Shown here one piece after another: positions 23,862-35,545 of a stretch of 64,000 nucleotides of DNA. This DNA comes from Brienomyrus brachyistius (lineage: Eukaryota; Chordata; Actinopteri; Osteoglossiformes; Mormyridae). Below the pieces are notes generated by a model. It had not been told where the DNA came from. It worked only from the letters and a program-made list of their open reading frames with translations, and searched no databases. A program made the translations under genes and the position numbers. The DNA is taken from positions 22,695,019-22,759,018 of the forward strand of contig NC_064539.1 in assembly GCF_023856365.1 (NCBI RefSeq), in the 5' to 3' direction. How positions within the stretch are numbered: the stretch's first letter is position 1; the number at the start of each line of letters is the position of its first letter.

Positions 23862-24270
23862 GTCCTGTGTATGCAGGGCTCAGGACAGTGCTAATATCGG
23901 TACAGAGGTTTATGGTGCCGGGGGCTGTGACTGTCCCATTTTTTTTCTGACCTGAATCGGCCTGCATGGCTGTGTGGTTTAAGTCCTCACATTGTTTTAG
24001 GGGCAGTGGTGGTGCATGCGGTGATACCTGCCACCTGTTTCCTAGGTGACGCTGGGGAAAAAACAGAAATCTGTATGTGCATAGTTTGCATGATGGTTTT
24101 GTTGTGATTGAAGAGGGCTGCTGTACACGAAGCTAAATACTGTACTGATACGTACAATAGTATTTGACACATATTTTATACATTTGGCCGAGGACAGAAG
24201 ACAGAATGTGTTTTGAATAGTGCAGCAGAAGACATTTATTGACGTTATCACTTGAAAAGTATTTGTACTT
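23862..24270. other. Non-coding spacer
   Basis: Lies between the Harbinger element and a minisatellite. No gene, repeat or terminal structure recognised. Confidence 0.5.
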
Positions 24271-24855
24271 CCTCAGTCTGACGGACAGATGCACTGACTT
24301 TCCGTGTCTGACTGGTAGAGATCCACTGACTTTCCGTGTCTGACTGGCAGAGATCCACTGACTTTCCGTGTCTGACTGGCAGAGATCCACTGACTTTCCG
24401 TGTCTGACTGGCAGAGACCCACTGACTTTCCGTGTCTGACTGGCAGAGATCCACTGACTTTCCGTGTCTGACTGGCAGAGACCCACTGACTTTCCGTGTC
24501 TGACTGGCAGAGACCCACTGACTTTCCGTGTCTGACTGGCAGAGATCCACTGACTTTCCGTGTCTGACTGGCAGAGACCCACTGACTTTCCGTGTCTGAC
24601 TGGCAGAGACCCACTGACTTTCCGTGTCTGACTGGCAGAGACGCACTGACTTTCCGTGTCTGACTGGCAGAGATGCACTGACTTCCTGTGTCTGTCTGGT
24701 AGAGATGTACTGACTTCCTGTGTTTGACTGGCAGACATGTACTGACTTCCTCAGGCTGATGGAGAGATGCACTGACTTTCCGTGTCTGACTGGCAGAGAT
24801 GCACTGACTTCCTGTGTCTGACTGGCAGAGATGCACGGACTACCTGTGTTTCACT
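24271..24855. repeat. 32-bp minisatellite
   Basis: About 18 copies of a 32-bp unit, form CTGACTTTCCGTGTCTGACT then GGCAGAGATCCA, starting exactly 32 bp apart in the centre (for example 24361 and 24393). Main variants are GATCC/GACCC/GATGC. Edge copies from about 24660 on carry CTTCCTGTG and are more diverged. The unit has no stop on the minus strand in any frame, so open frames up to 201 codons cross it. They are repeat artefacts. Confidence 0.95.
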
Positions 24856-27800
24856 AGCAAAGACCGCCCCAGGCAGAGTTGGCCACTGCTGCCCTACCAA
24901 CTGTGTGAACATAATGCCGCAGCTGCGTAATTCGGCGAGGAGGGGGTAAGCAGGTGGGCACTGCTGAACAAGGCCAGAATCACAAAGAAGTCAGACTGCC
25001 TTGTGGTCAAGGAGGTGATGGGATGGACTGGCAAGCAGATTTCAGGATGAAGTTCTGCCAAGCAGCCGTCATTTGTGGGCAAGAGACTGCGGGCCGGGAC
25101 AGTGCTGCTAAATATAGCATTAAGCTCAGTGCATGAGAGGAGCTTTATCACATTGGAGTGACCCTGACTGCTCTGTGGAGGGGGGCTGACTGCAAAGCAC
25201 ACCTGACTCCTCCAGGGGACTGAAATTACCCCCGGGGTCTGACTCTCACCTGTGTCATACCCTAAGTACTCAATTATTGTTTTGCTTGTTAAAATTGATA
25301 GATGCGAGTAAAACAACAGGAGATGCTGCAATGGTGCGATAAACGCATAACATGAAAGTCTGTTTTCATTTAATTTTCTTTTTTAAAAAATTATAAATAA
25401 ATAATGGCAATAGTGGCATCATAGCCTTTCGAATGCGTTTCTAGTGCTTAACTCACCAGTGCGTTATATGCTGGGTCCACTTTCAGTTATTTTTGTTTTA
25501 AGGGAAACAGCTAGAGGAGCGTGAGGCAGCGCCCTTCCCGTTCTGCGGGCCGATCCTGAATCGGGGTGGCCTGCCCATTTTGGTTTTGGTCGAGTTTTTC
25601 TCATTTGGAGCTCTGATGCCGTGTGGGTCATGGGAGATTTTGCCGGAATGTGTGATCTCCCAGCGTAATGTGCATAACTGATGCTCTGGGAGTTTTTATG
25701 GCCAGATGAGATGGGTGGCAGGAACAAATTACAGGATCACAAAAGGGTTTATCTGCAAAAAACAAAAAAGCTCCGCACTGTAAAACACGTGTAGGGGGAT
25801 GAGGGCACTCAGGCCGGACCTCCCATGCGGCTTAGCTGCTCTTACCCTGGCCTCCATGCACCTTGTGCCGGCTGAAGTTGAGGACGTGTCTTGGGTTCCC
25901 TGGTTCCCACAGGAATTGAGGCTGTGCCATGTTGTGTGGCTTTTCCGGCTGGGATTCCTACCAGCCCTCCCAGATACCATCAGGCCACCCAGATGCTTTC
26001 TGACCCGGAACCCAGAGCGGCACGGCTGTGGGGGCTCTTACACTGGTGGGGGGAGGGGGTCCCTTTGGGTTAATTTGGTAATAACATAACAGGATGTGAA
26101 GCATAAGTGCAAATTGCATATGCTGGCATGGTGGCCTCTCTCTCCGTCTGCACGTGTCGGCACAGTTTCCCGTGTGCCTGTATGTGCCATTAATGCCCCC
26201 CCCCTGCCCCACACCGTCCGCACTGCACCCCTTTCTGCATTTTTAATCAGCCTAATGGAGAAACGTCAGCTTGACAACAGACTTGCGGGTGGGGGGCAGT
26301 CCCCCACAGAGTGCCGCATCACTGGGCCTCATAGCATATGCTTTGTTAGCATGTGCACAAACGTGCAATGATTGGGGGACTGCAGCCAGGGGCGTGGCCC
26401 CCACGTATCCGAGTCAGGCATGGATTGTCCTCTGGCTATGCTTTCTGCCTCGCCTAGGATTCAGGGTTCCATTCCCGTGTGAATCGACAGCGAAAATTTA
26501 TCAAGGAGACTGAATAGCGGAGATGGATAACTCAGCTTCAAGTTCTGTGCATCCCCTGTCATCCTGAGAATGAAATAGCCTCATCCCTAATCTCTCTGCG
26601 GTCTGACACAATATTCTCCCCCTGGGCTTCTGCATTGTGTGCATTTTGGTGAGAAATGTGTCTGTCTGGTCTTGGTGCATAACAGTGTACATGATCTGTG
26701 ATCCGCAGCTCAGAAACACAGCCCCCTATTTTCTGTCAGCTTTTTCACTGCCCTGGAAATATCATCAAAGGAACGCTGTATTTTCCTTTGATTATCTGCG
26801 TGCCGCAAAAATCCATACTCGTCCAAACGGCGAACCACAAAGGGATGGTAGGTGGCAATTTTCTGCGGACAGTGGGAAAGATCTGCTTTATTGCCAACTG
26901 TATATCGTACAGTTATTTAAAATTCCCAAGCACATCTGAGCCATTAATGGTCAAGCTGGATCCACATGAACATTTCCAGGGAGCGATCCTTTAATTCCAG
27001 ACACCGAACTAGAAATGAGATTTTATTTTTACATCTGAATTACAGAGATGTGGACTTATTGGCAGAGCAATTTCATGGAGCCACAGAAATGCTCGGCTGT
27101 GTCTTTGGCGAGGAGATTAATTTTTGCGCTCGGCACTGAATGTTTTCTCTCATTCATCATGTCTCCCGCTGAAGATGCACAGTGACAGCCGCAGCCCTTA
27201 AATAATGAAAGGAAATTGGGCCCTTCTGATGAGTGAATCTGAGAACCCGTGTTTCCTTTATTGGGAATCCGTTTCTCTGTTTAATGGTGGCTGTCTAATT
27301 AATTTAGAGGAACAGGCGGAAGCTATGTGCACCAAGTGCCATGCCGATCGCTGGGGTTCCTCTCCGGTCCTCCGGTGAGTGGGCCCTGACTGCTGGTGCA
27401 AAGAAACCGGAACAATGGATTTATAATCATATTCATAGACACTTTCATCTAGAGCCGCCTGCCATCCGTGGGGCGGGACCTGGGCTGTTCCAGCTTCAGT
27501 GGCACCTCCTGCCAGGGCGTCCCATTAATTGAAATTAATAGCTGTCAGGTATTTTTTTAAAAGTTAATTGGGTCTGACAACGCAAAGGCCCACTTTGCCA
27601 TGGCAGCAGCATTGACTGGGCTTTTAACTGTCCCGGTGATGCTCAGCTGGGGGTGCGGCAGTGCGCGGGGGCATGATCCTAATGGCCGCTGACGGCTGTC
27701 AGCGCACATGCCAGCATGTGATCAACGCCCCCGGTGCATTCTGGGAAATGTATGAGAGCTCCAGCCAGTGAGTGCAGATTGTGATTATGGCCTTTTCGGG

Positions 27801-28166
27801 TGCGGCCCCCATTCCAGTGAAAGGTGGAGAAGCAGTGGGCGACCATCTTAGAGCTCCTCTCAGGGATCGATGTCGGCTCTCCTCCGACTCGGCGGGGCGG
27901 CAGTGGACGGGCGCTCTGAACTCCGCTCCCCCGTCTGCATCAAAGCGTAGCCTCCTCTCCCTTGCAAATTCAACTTGCTGGCAGATGTGTGCTAGTGGAA
28001 CCACCCCCACTTTCAGTATATGCCCCTTTGTGGGTGGAGGACTTCCATATGCCTCGATGGTGGTAATCAGGCATTCAGGTGCTGAGGATGTGGAGAGTGG
28101 TGCAAAGGGCACTGAACTGACTGCATTCTCAACACTGTGAGACCCCTTTCTGCAGTTGGACTGCAT
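24856..28166. other. Non-coding stretch
   Basis: Open frames up to about 155 codons (27699-28166, minus) without recognisable domains. No transposon ends recognised. A candidate conserved non-coding block at 27010-27320 is listed separately. A short GT6 tract and G10 run lie at 28167-28195. Confidence 0.5.
27010..27320. other. Candidate conserved non-coding block
   Basis: About 300 bp without simple repeats, containing GGAGATTAATTTTTGCGC, CCCTTAAATAATGAAAGG and GTCTAATTAATTTAGAGG. These homeodomain-like and paired-site-like motifs alternate with GC-richer sequence. No open frame spans it. This suggests regulatory DNA by composition only. Confidence 0.25.
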
Positions 28167-28195
28167 GTGTGTGTGTGTGAAGGCGGGGGGGGGGA

Positions 28196-29867
28196 ATTCT
28201 GCCTCCTTAATCTACATGCTTGATTGAAGGTTTGGCAGTCCCGTGGGAGCTGGCATAAGGGCACTGACCAGAAGTCTATGTCTGTGAGGCCCCCAGCCTG
28301 GCCAAGCCCATGGCGTGACGTTAGCCTGCGGGTCGCTGCATTAGCATGCGCGTGTGCCTGAGCCAGCCAAGCTGAGTCAGAGGCATATATTATCATACAT
28401 TAGCGTGCTGGCGGGATGCTGTTCGGGGGGGCGAGGCGGCTCCCTGCCGAGACGCTGATGGCGCTGCTCAGGGACCCGCGATAAGGCAGCCCCGGCTGGT
28501 CTCCTGTCTAGAAAAGCGCCTGACAATTCCAATGTAATCAGCCGCTTTTCACATCCTTCTCTCTCAATGCGGTTTGCTCATTAATTTGCTTGATTAAGCA
28601 CTTCGTTAAGATGCCCCTCTGCCCGCCGCATGCTGAAAGCGGGCTCGTTAAGCCGCGAGTGTTGGAGGCACGTCGGGGGAGGGGCCGTGGGCGTGGGCTG
28701 CATCTCGGTCACATGCTAACCGCACACTAAGCGTGGTCTCGGTGTGACTGGCACAGCACAGCGAGGATGGAGCCCGCATCACTCGTGACCAGGAGATTTG
28801 AAGGGGCTCTAAATCTGACATAATGCTTAATCCACCCTCTTAATTCACCTCCCGCAGCCGCACTCAATAAAACCCAGTTTAATAAAACTATTTACTGTGA
28901 AATCTGGTCCAGTAATCCTTTATTCTCCTTAATGCACCCGTAAAGATGAAGCTGATATAGCATTTTCAGGTCATTTTTCTCACATGATCACCCTGCATCC
29001 TCTCAAATCCCAGAGCGCAAACTAAGCATGGGGTGCCGCAGTGTGCTGTCAAAACATCCGTCACCCCAGGAGCGGTGAGAGCCCCCCGCCTCAACACACA
29101 GCCTACACGGGGCTCGTAAAGCGGTAACAGCCACTTGCGAGCGCCTCGTCTCTCTCTGTCATCTTAGGGTATGCCGCAGCCCACCCCTCCTTACCGGATC
29201 CTGTGCCCTTCCGGACAGTTCCGTGGCCGAATGGTTCAGGTTAAATGCTCTTCTGCGGGGTGCCACGGCTGTCTTTGGTCCCACGGACTGCGGTCAGTCT
29301 GGTTGGAGGATGTGGATCCCTGGAAGCAGGCTGGGGGTGGCCTTGTCACCTGACTCTAATTACAGTAATCGAGAAGGTTTTCCATGGGGACTCGGTGCCA
29401 GGAAAGAGGATTTGAACAGGAGGCTTCAGGCTGCTGACGCTGAGAGGGGATTATCGGTGAATTGTGCTGCCGATTGTGTACTCCAAAAGAGGGGGCAAGA
29501 AGATGCTGGTTTCGTTTTCAGCATGATAATTATCTGGTAGCCAGTTCATTTGCTAGGTGAATGTGCTCCCTCTTTGTTATGGAGCGGGAAGCCTGGCTGT
29601 GCTTGTTTACCAGGATCGTCTCTCGGGGGTCAGGCCTCGCTTGTGCCGGGAGGCACTGTGGCACCTCGCTGGTGGCGAGATCCCTCAAAAGGGCATGGAG
29701 ACAGGAAGGTGTACCATGTAAGACTGTGATCATGTCGTGCGTGTCCCTTTTGGTCGCGTGGCTGAAGAATCACATATGCATCTGTGCAAAGTAGTGCCCG
29801 AGAATAGCGATTTGAGCTGCTTATGTTTTGTGATAATTGGGCAGTTAAAAGGAAATGAGTGAAGTGG
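28196..29867. other. Non-coding stretch
   Basis: No supported gene. The part 28420-28720 is GC-rich with moderate CpG content. GTGGCCGAATGGTTCAGG at 29223 resembles the 5' part of a class II tRNA, but no B-box or acceptor pairing follows, so I do not call it. Confidence 0.5.
28500..28640. other. Candidate conserved non-coding block
   Basis: Contains CCAATGTAATCAGCCGCTTT and CATTAATTTGCTTGATTAAG, mixing CCAAT-, TAATCA- and TAATTT-type motifs. Free of simple repeats and without an open frame. Possible enhancer, inferred from composition. Confidence 0.28.
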
Positions 29868-29902
29868 CCCCTCCCCTCCCCTCCTCTCCCCTCCCCTCCC
29901 CC
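29868..29902. repeat. (CCCCT)n tract, G-quadruplex-prone on the minus strand
   Basis: Runs of three to five C separated by T or TCT. The minus strand therefore has at least six G3-G4 runs with one- to three-base loops, enough for an intramolecular G-quadruplex. Confidence 0.9.
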
Positions 29903-30007
29903 TGACAGGTGACTCTGCCGGCGTGTGTTGTCACATAGATGTGCAAATGGCAACCAGTCAAACAGTCTTCAAAAGATGCCCTGATTCTTGTTGCAGGGGC
30001 CACAGGT

Positions 30008-30053
30008 CTATCTGTCTGTCTGTCTGTGTGAATGCCTGTCTGTCTGTCTGTCT
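30008..30053. repeat. (CTGT)n microsatellite, interrupted
   Basis: Two CTGT blocks separated by GTGAATGC. A 225-codon minus-strand open frame (29845-30522) crosses this and the CCCCT tract and reads as Thr-Asp-Arg-Gln repeats, which I treat as an artefact. Confidence 0.9.
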
Positions 30054-30823
30054 CATTATTTCTGTCTTTCTCTGTGTCCATGAGATCGAGCACCAGGTCA
30101 GGATATTTTTCATTGTCTGAAAGTACAAGTCCTTCGGTAGCTGGTGTTTTGTGACGTTTGTGTTTAATGATGCCCCTCATCAGGTCAGTCCCACTTAAAT
30201 GCAAATTGACTCTGGCCAATTTGCATGCGTAAATGGGAGCTTGGTTTAAGTAATTGCTGCTACTCCTATTAGTTTGATGTAGTGCATTAGCAGGCCTCGT
30301 TGAACTGTGACCCCTGTAATCTGTTGGCGAAAGCTGGCATGTGAAAGATTGTGTGCTGTGCCCATTTCTGCAGAGACACAGTCTCTGTGCTAGAAGCGTC
30401 CCTCCTGAAAGTGATTCGCTTTTTCTCCTGTACAAAATGACGAGCCTGTGTTTCTCTTTGTAAACCTTAAGTATTGTTACTGGCAAGCAGGCAAACTTTG
30501 CAGTACAGTGGCTGGGGAGCATGGCTGAGAGACCTTAAGCGATGGGTGTGTGTTTGCGCATGTGTGCTTGCAAGCAGGTTTGCATTTACCAGTTTATGGA
30601 GATCAAATGTCCCCACAATTGTTTAGTTTTGCACAATATACACCTCAGTTTTATAAAAACCTGTGAAAAATCTAAAAACTTAAAATCTCAAGAGTATTTT
30701 GCTTGGGTACCTGTGGTTAATGTTAGGCCAGGGCAGGGGTTAAGTTTGTCATAATTAGGATTACAGTTATGCCCATAGAAATGAATGGAGAGTCTCCACA
30801 ATATCAGGAATATAGGAGCTGTA

Positions 30824-31363
30824 CGTATGTATGTATGCATGCATGCATGCATGCATGCTTGTGTGTGTGTGTGTGTGTGCGTGTGCACGTGTGTGTGCGT
30901 GTGTTTGTTTGTGTGTGTGTGTGTGTGTGCGTGTGCACGTGTTTGTGTGTGTGTGCGCGTGTTTGTGTGTGTGTGCGTGCGCACGTGTTTGTGTGTGTGT
31001 GCGTGCGCACGTGTTTGTGTGTGTGTGCGTGCGCACGTGTTTGTGTGTGTGTGTGTGTGTGCACGTGTTTGCGTGTGTTTGTTTGTGTGTGTGTGTGTGT
31101 GTGTGTGCGTGTGCACGTGTTTGTGTGTGTGTGTGTGTGCGCGTGTTTGTGTGTGTGTGCGTGCGCACGTGTTTGTGTGTGTGTGCGTGCGCACGTGTTT
31201 GTGTGTGTGTGTGTGTGTGTGCGCGTGTTTGCGTGTGTGCGTGCGCGCGTGTTTGCGTGTGCGCGTGCGCACGTGTTTGCGTGTGCGCGTGTTTGTGTGT
31301 GTGTGTGTGCGCACGTGTTTGTGTGTGTGTGTGTGTGCACGTGTTTGTGTGTGCGCACATATG
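30824..31363. repeat. 540-bp GT/GC alternating purine-pyrimidine tract
   Basis: Begins with GTAT and GCAT tetranucleotides (30824-30858). It continues as GT dinucleotides interspersed with GTGCGTGCGCACGTGTTT-type blocks that recur about every 24-40 bp. Apart from regular TTT interruptions the strand alternates purine and pyrimidine, which is the sequence requirement for Z-DNA. Open frames of about 200 codons on both strands read as Cys-Val or Thr-His repeats and are artefacts. Confidence 0.95.
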
Positions 31364-34300
31364 CGATGTGATACCCTCCTGACGTGGTATGGAATTTCAA
31401 TCCAGAGACACTTGCATCCTGACTAGCTGCTGACCTCTGAACTGCAGCCCTGTGGACACTCCTTGCCTTTGGTAAGATCAGGGCTTGGCAGACAATTCCA
31501 TATTCTAGCCTTGCATGGTTGCTCTGTTTGAGTGTCTAGTTTCTGTTCCTGTTTTTCATATTAGGCTTGAAGCTGGAAGGTTTCCTTGCTCCCGTTCAGC
31601 AAACACAGCCTGTAACCTGGCTGCTTTTGTCCTCTATCCCCACTGCTTTCTGGATCTGATTGGTCAGCTGACTTTTATAGTTCAGTACTCAGCCAGTCAT
31701 GTTGCTTATGGAAAGACGTGAAGCAGCTTCCTGCCTTCTGGGGGCCATGAGGGGAGGCCCTGCTGAGATGATGAAGAGTATGATTTAAACCTCTTTGTAA
31801 GCATCTGCTACATAACTTTTGTAAGCTTGTTTTGTAAGGTGTAACTTTTTAATGGACTGGTGTTGGAGACTGATGGGACTTATGCAACTTACCAATTTAC
31901 AAAGTTTCAAATTCCTCCTTTTTATTACAGAAAACGATCAACAAAAAACCAATAGCTCATTGGATTTCATCTGTTGCTTAGAGCTTATGGAATTTCCTTC
32001 ACGTCTGAGCATCTGTGAGAGATGAGCGATGGGCTCTATCCATGCCCTGCACAGGAAAGATTGATTCCAGCATTCGTAAAATGAATGAATCAATTCACCT
32101 TCTTGGTCCTCCAGGTCTCTGCTTCTTCGAGCCTGTAGTTTCATCGGCTGTCTAAGGAGGCTCATAGATTCGGCAGGGGAGTAGATTTTGCACCTGAAAA
32201 GTGGGGCTAGTTGCAAACAGACCAGTTGTAGTGGGGCGGAGCTGTGGGGGGGAGGGGGGGTGCACGTTTGTTTTTAGCGTCACAAATACCTCTTGCTTTC
32301 TCAAAATTCAAGACACTTCTCATTCTTTTGCCTGAGTGTGGGGCCCCAGCTATCAGCCATGGAAACCGGAAACTTCCATCTGTATCCATATCCAGGACAC
32401 AGGATTTAATTTAGGAGCTAAAATCTGTTGCCACGGTTTTATTTTATTTTTTTTCTAGGAATGAACCTTAGAGCTTCAGCCAGCCCTCTAGCCATTTCTG
32501 CCGCGGTCGGCCCGATAGATTATTACCCATCAGTCCTTGCTGCTCCCGGATGCCCCACCTCTAGCAGGGACGTCAGCCTGGTGGTGAACTCGACCGCTTC
32601 CATAGCAACGGCACATGAATCCTCCGTGACCTAAAACACAAACATGTGATTATAGGGGCCTGTGCAACAAACGATCTGACAGACCTTGAGGAGCACAAAG
32701 TGATTACAGGCTGATCTGTGTTTCCCAAACAGCACGTTGCCACTGACCGGGACCAGGGATGTGTGTTTGGTTGCTGTGTTTGGATGAAAAGGCAGTCAGC
32801 CAGCATGCATTTTTACAATTATTAGGGACACAGCACTGCAACGTCTTTCACTGCATTTTCACAGGTAGTCACTGTCTGATGATTAACCATAATAAAGTAA
32901 CATTAGTTATGTACTATGTGTGATATTTAAGTGTGCAGAAATGGTGCCATTTTCCTGTGAATAGTGCATCATTCAGGGCCACTTGCCTTCTATGAGGGAT
33001 CACTCCTGCCCTGCCCATGGCTGGCCGATTACTCCTGTGAATCCCTCAGAGAAGCGGAGCAGTTCCATGCTGTCATGCTTCCATCGGATGCAGATGCTGC
33101 AGCCCGTCAAGCACTCAGCTAGCCCGTTAAGTGACTTACAGGAAGCAGGAAGTCAACAAGAATTTATGTACTCGCTCCTCAGTCGTTTGCCACAGTGTCA
33201 GATTCCAAAAATAAATCCTTTAAAATCTCACTTTAATTGAATTGACTTGAAATGGTCTGAGGCAAATAGATGTGATTAATCCTGCAATAAAAGCCGTTTG
33301 CTGTGGGACCTCGTGTGGTAGTACTTTGCGGGTAAAATACTGCTGGGTATCTTTCCGAGTAGGGACTACAAGGTACAGCAGCACCCCCCTCTGCTTTCAA
33401 CACCCTTGGGGTCACCATTCCAGTGTGTTAGTTGAAGTTTAAACAGCATATCTGGGGAATCACCCAGAAGTCACTGACAGCAGGTATACGATTCGCGCAG
33501 GAGCGAGACCTGTTTAGTAACTGAATAATCTTAATAGTGGAGAAGTGGCAGATTATCTAAAGCCCTGAAGGAGGAACAAAGGAGCTGGACGCTGGCTGTG
33601 TTCACAGCAAGAGGCGCCTGGACCACAGTGCAGAGGTTCAGCACCATGGACAGCGGTGCAGAGCACGAAGCAGGCCGGCTGTCTGGTGCTGTGGGAGGTG
33701 GTGGAGAGGGTCGTGCCTGTATGTAATCTGCAGGGTCGAGCTCTGAGCAAAGGCCCACCACCATTTTCATTAAGAACGGGTTGATTATTGCGGCGACTGA
33801 CTTAATGGCACTATTCCATGTGCTGATAGCTGCGCTCTATACATGTGTCTTTGCAGTGTGATCCTCGTGATGGTGTTAATGGACCGGTATCTGTTGAGGT
33901 CTTTTCCCTGAAGGTAGCGCCAAGCGGCAGCCAGATTCCACCTTAGTGTCTTCGATGGCAGGTGCTTTTGGGGTCTTGACCATGTCTTTTCAATGTCCGT
34001 GGGCTTCTGCCTCTACTCTGTGGCTCTGAGGCTTTCTGGCCCTGAGGAATGGGGCTCGCATGTGAGGAGGTCCCCCGGCCAGGGAGTGCCTGTCCCCAGT
34101 GTGAAGCTGCACGGTAGCCTGCAGGAGGGGGTCCGTTCAGGCTAACAGACAGGCTCTCGGCTTGCCCGTGGCTGTGACCCGTTCACCAGGCCGTTGGTGC
34201 CAGGAGGGTGAGAACACTCCCCTTGCAGTTCAGGACTAACGGCTCCAATTGCTAATAGTAGCAATTTCACTTTAAACAAATTGCCAGTTACAGCTCTCAG

Positions 34301-35019
34301 TGCATAAAAGGCATTTGAGCACAAAGGCATCTTTATTAAACCCTTATGCGCTGCACTTTGATTACTGAATGGGATTTTTAATCATAGAAAGTGCTGCCAC
34401 TATGCAAGGTTAGTCCGCTGAAGAAACTGAAAATGTTAAAGGAAACAAAAAACAGTTAAGCAGTGGAATTAGTGATTTTGGTGCTGAGCTGGTGAATATT
34501 AGTAAGGAGGCGTCGTCTGCATTTAATAATTTTCTGCTAATAAACAACGAGTACGGTTCAGTCGAGAGTTGTTTTAAGAGGCCTCGCTGACTGTATAACA
34601 TTTCCACGGGTTGTGGAGGCTTTAATCAGACAGGGAGCAGCCCCCTCCCTTAGCATTCGTCCTGGCTTGCCCGGCTAACGAGCGGCCAAATGTGGGAGAC
34701 GGGCTTTGATTAAACTGGGCTCCTCAGTGCCCCGCTTGATGTTTATGTGGGAGTGAGGTAGTGGTGGGGGGGGGGTGGGGGTGTCTTTTCTGTAAACAAG
34801 CCCACATCAACAAGTGCACTCCCTCTCTAATGTAATTAGTGATAGGAGCTTCCATCATGGAGAATGGGTTCTGCATTTTCAGATTACAGGGAGTCTCTGA
34901 CTGATTTCGGGGGCAGGTACGGGTGATCCTACCAGCTCTCTCTGCCTCCGCTCTGCTCCAGCGATGCTCACTACTTTTAAGTCATCAGTGTGGCATTTCA
35001 GATGTTCACAACATGGTTA
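31364..35019. other. Non-coding stretch
   Basis: Open frames up to 92 codons without recognisable domains. A G-rich run (GGTGGGGGGGGGGTGGGG) lies near 34761-34779. Nothing else supported. Confidence 0.5.
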
Positions 35020-35545
35020 TCATTATTAATGAAAACTAAACCTGTAAGAAAATTAAAAACTACAACTAATCATAAAAACTAAGGTAGATCACCAAAAAAC
35101 TAATACTATTTCCAAAAGTGACAAATCAAATAAAAACAAATGTCAATTAATTTTCATTATCATTTTAAAATACTATTTAGCTGAAGTAATGATTTGGCTA
35201 CATTTTCTCCTTGATGGATGAAACACAATCCAGTATATTGCCTTTAGATGACATTAATACCTCCAACATGTTTTCCCCCTTTCAGGACCTTAGCACTTAC
35301 TGTACACTGTCCATAGACGTAGGATTCTCTGAAGATTAAACACATAAAATAGCTCTACAGCTTTCAGTCCATCCTTAGAAACAAAATTACTAAAACTTGA
35401 ACCAATAAGATAATATATTAAAACTAAATATTTCTTAAAACTAATAAAACCACACTCAAAACAAATTAAAACTACACTGGAGGTCAGATGAAAATTGAAA
35501 ATAATATAGAAATAAAAACTACATTAAAAAATGAGAACTGCAATA
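35020..35545. repeat. Degenerate A-rich AAAACTA-type repeat
   Basis: AAAACTA, AAAACTAA and TAAAAACTA recur irregularly over about 500 bp, with intervening non-repetitive sequence at 35190-35330. This resembles degenerate AAAACT-rich dispersed repeats frequent in fish genomes. I cannot define ends or family. Confidence 0.5.

Noticed and set aside
24133..24836. Three overlapping minus-strand frames of 174-201 codons
   Set aside because: Produced by the stop-free 32-bp minisatellite. All three frames are open simultaneously.
24271..24855. CRISPR-like regular direct repeats
   Set aside because: Units abut with no unique spacers, and the surrounding DNA is vertebrate. It is a minisatellite. The same applies to the 40- and 47-bp arrays.
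29223..29300. tRNA-like 5' sequence GTGGCCGAATGGTTCAGG
   Set aside because: No B-box, no acceptor-stem pairing. Probably a chance A-box match or an unrecognisable SINE head.
29845..30522. 225-codon minus-strand open frame
   Set aside because: Its last third translates the CTGT and CCCCT repeats, and the rest shows no domain.
30688..31426. Six open frames of 183-213 codons rich in Cys-Val or Thr-His
   Set aside because: They translate the GT/GC simple-sequence tract on both strands and have no protein-like composition.
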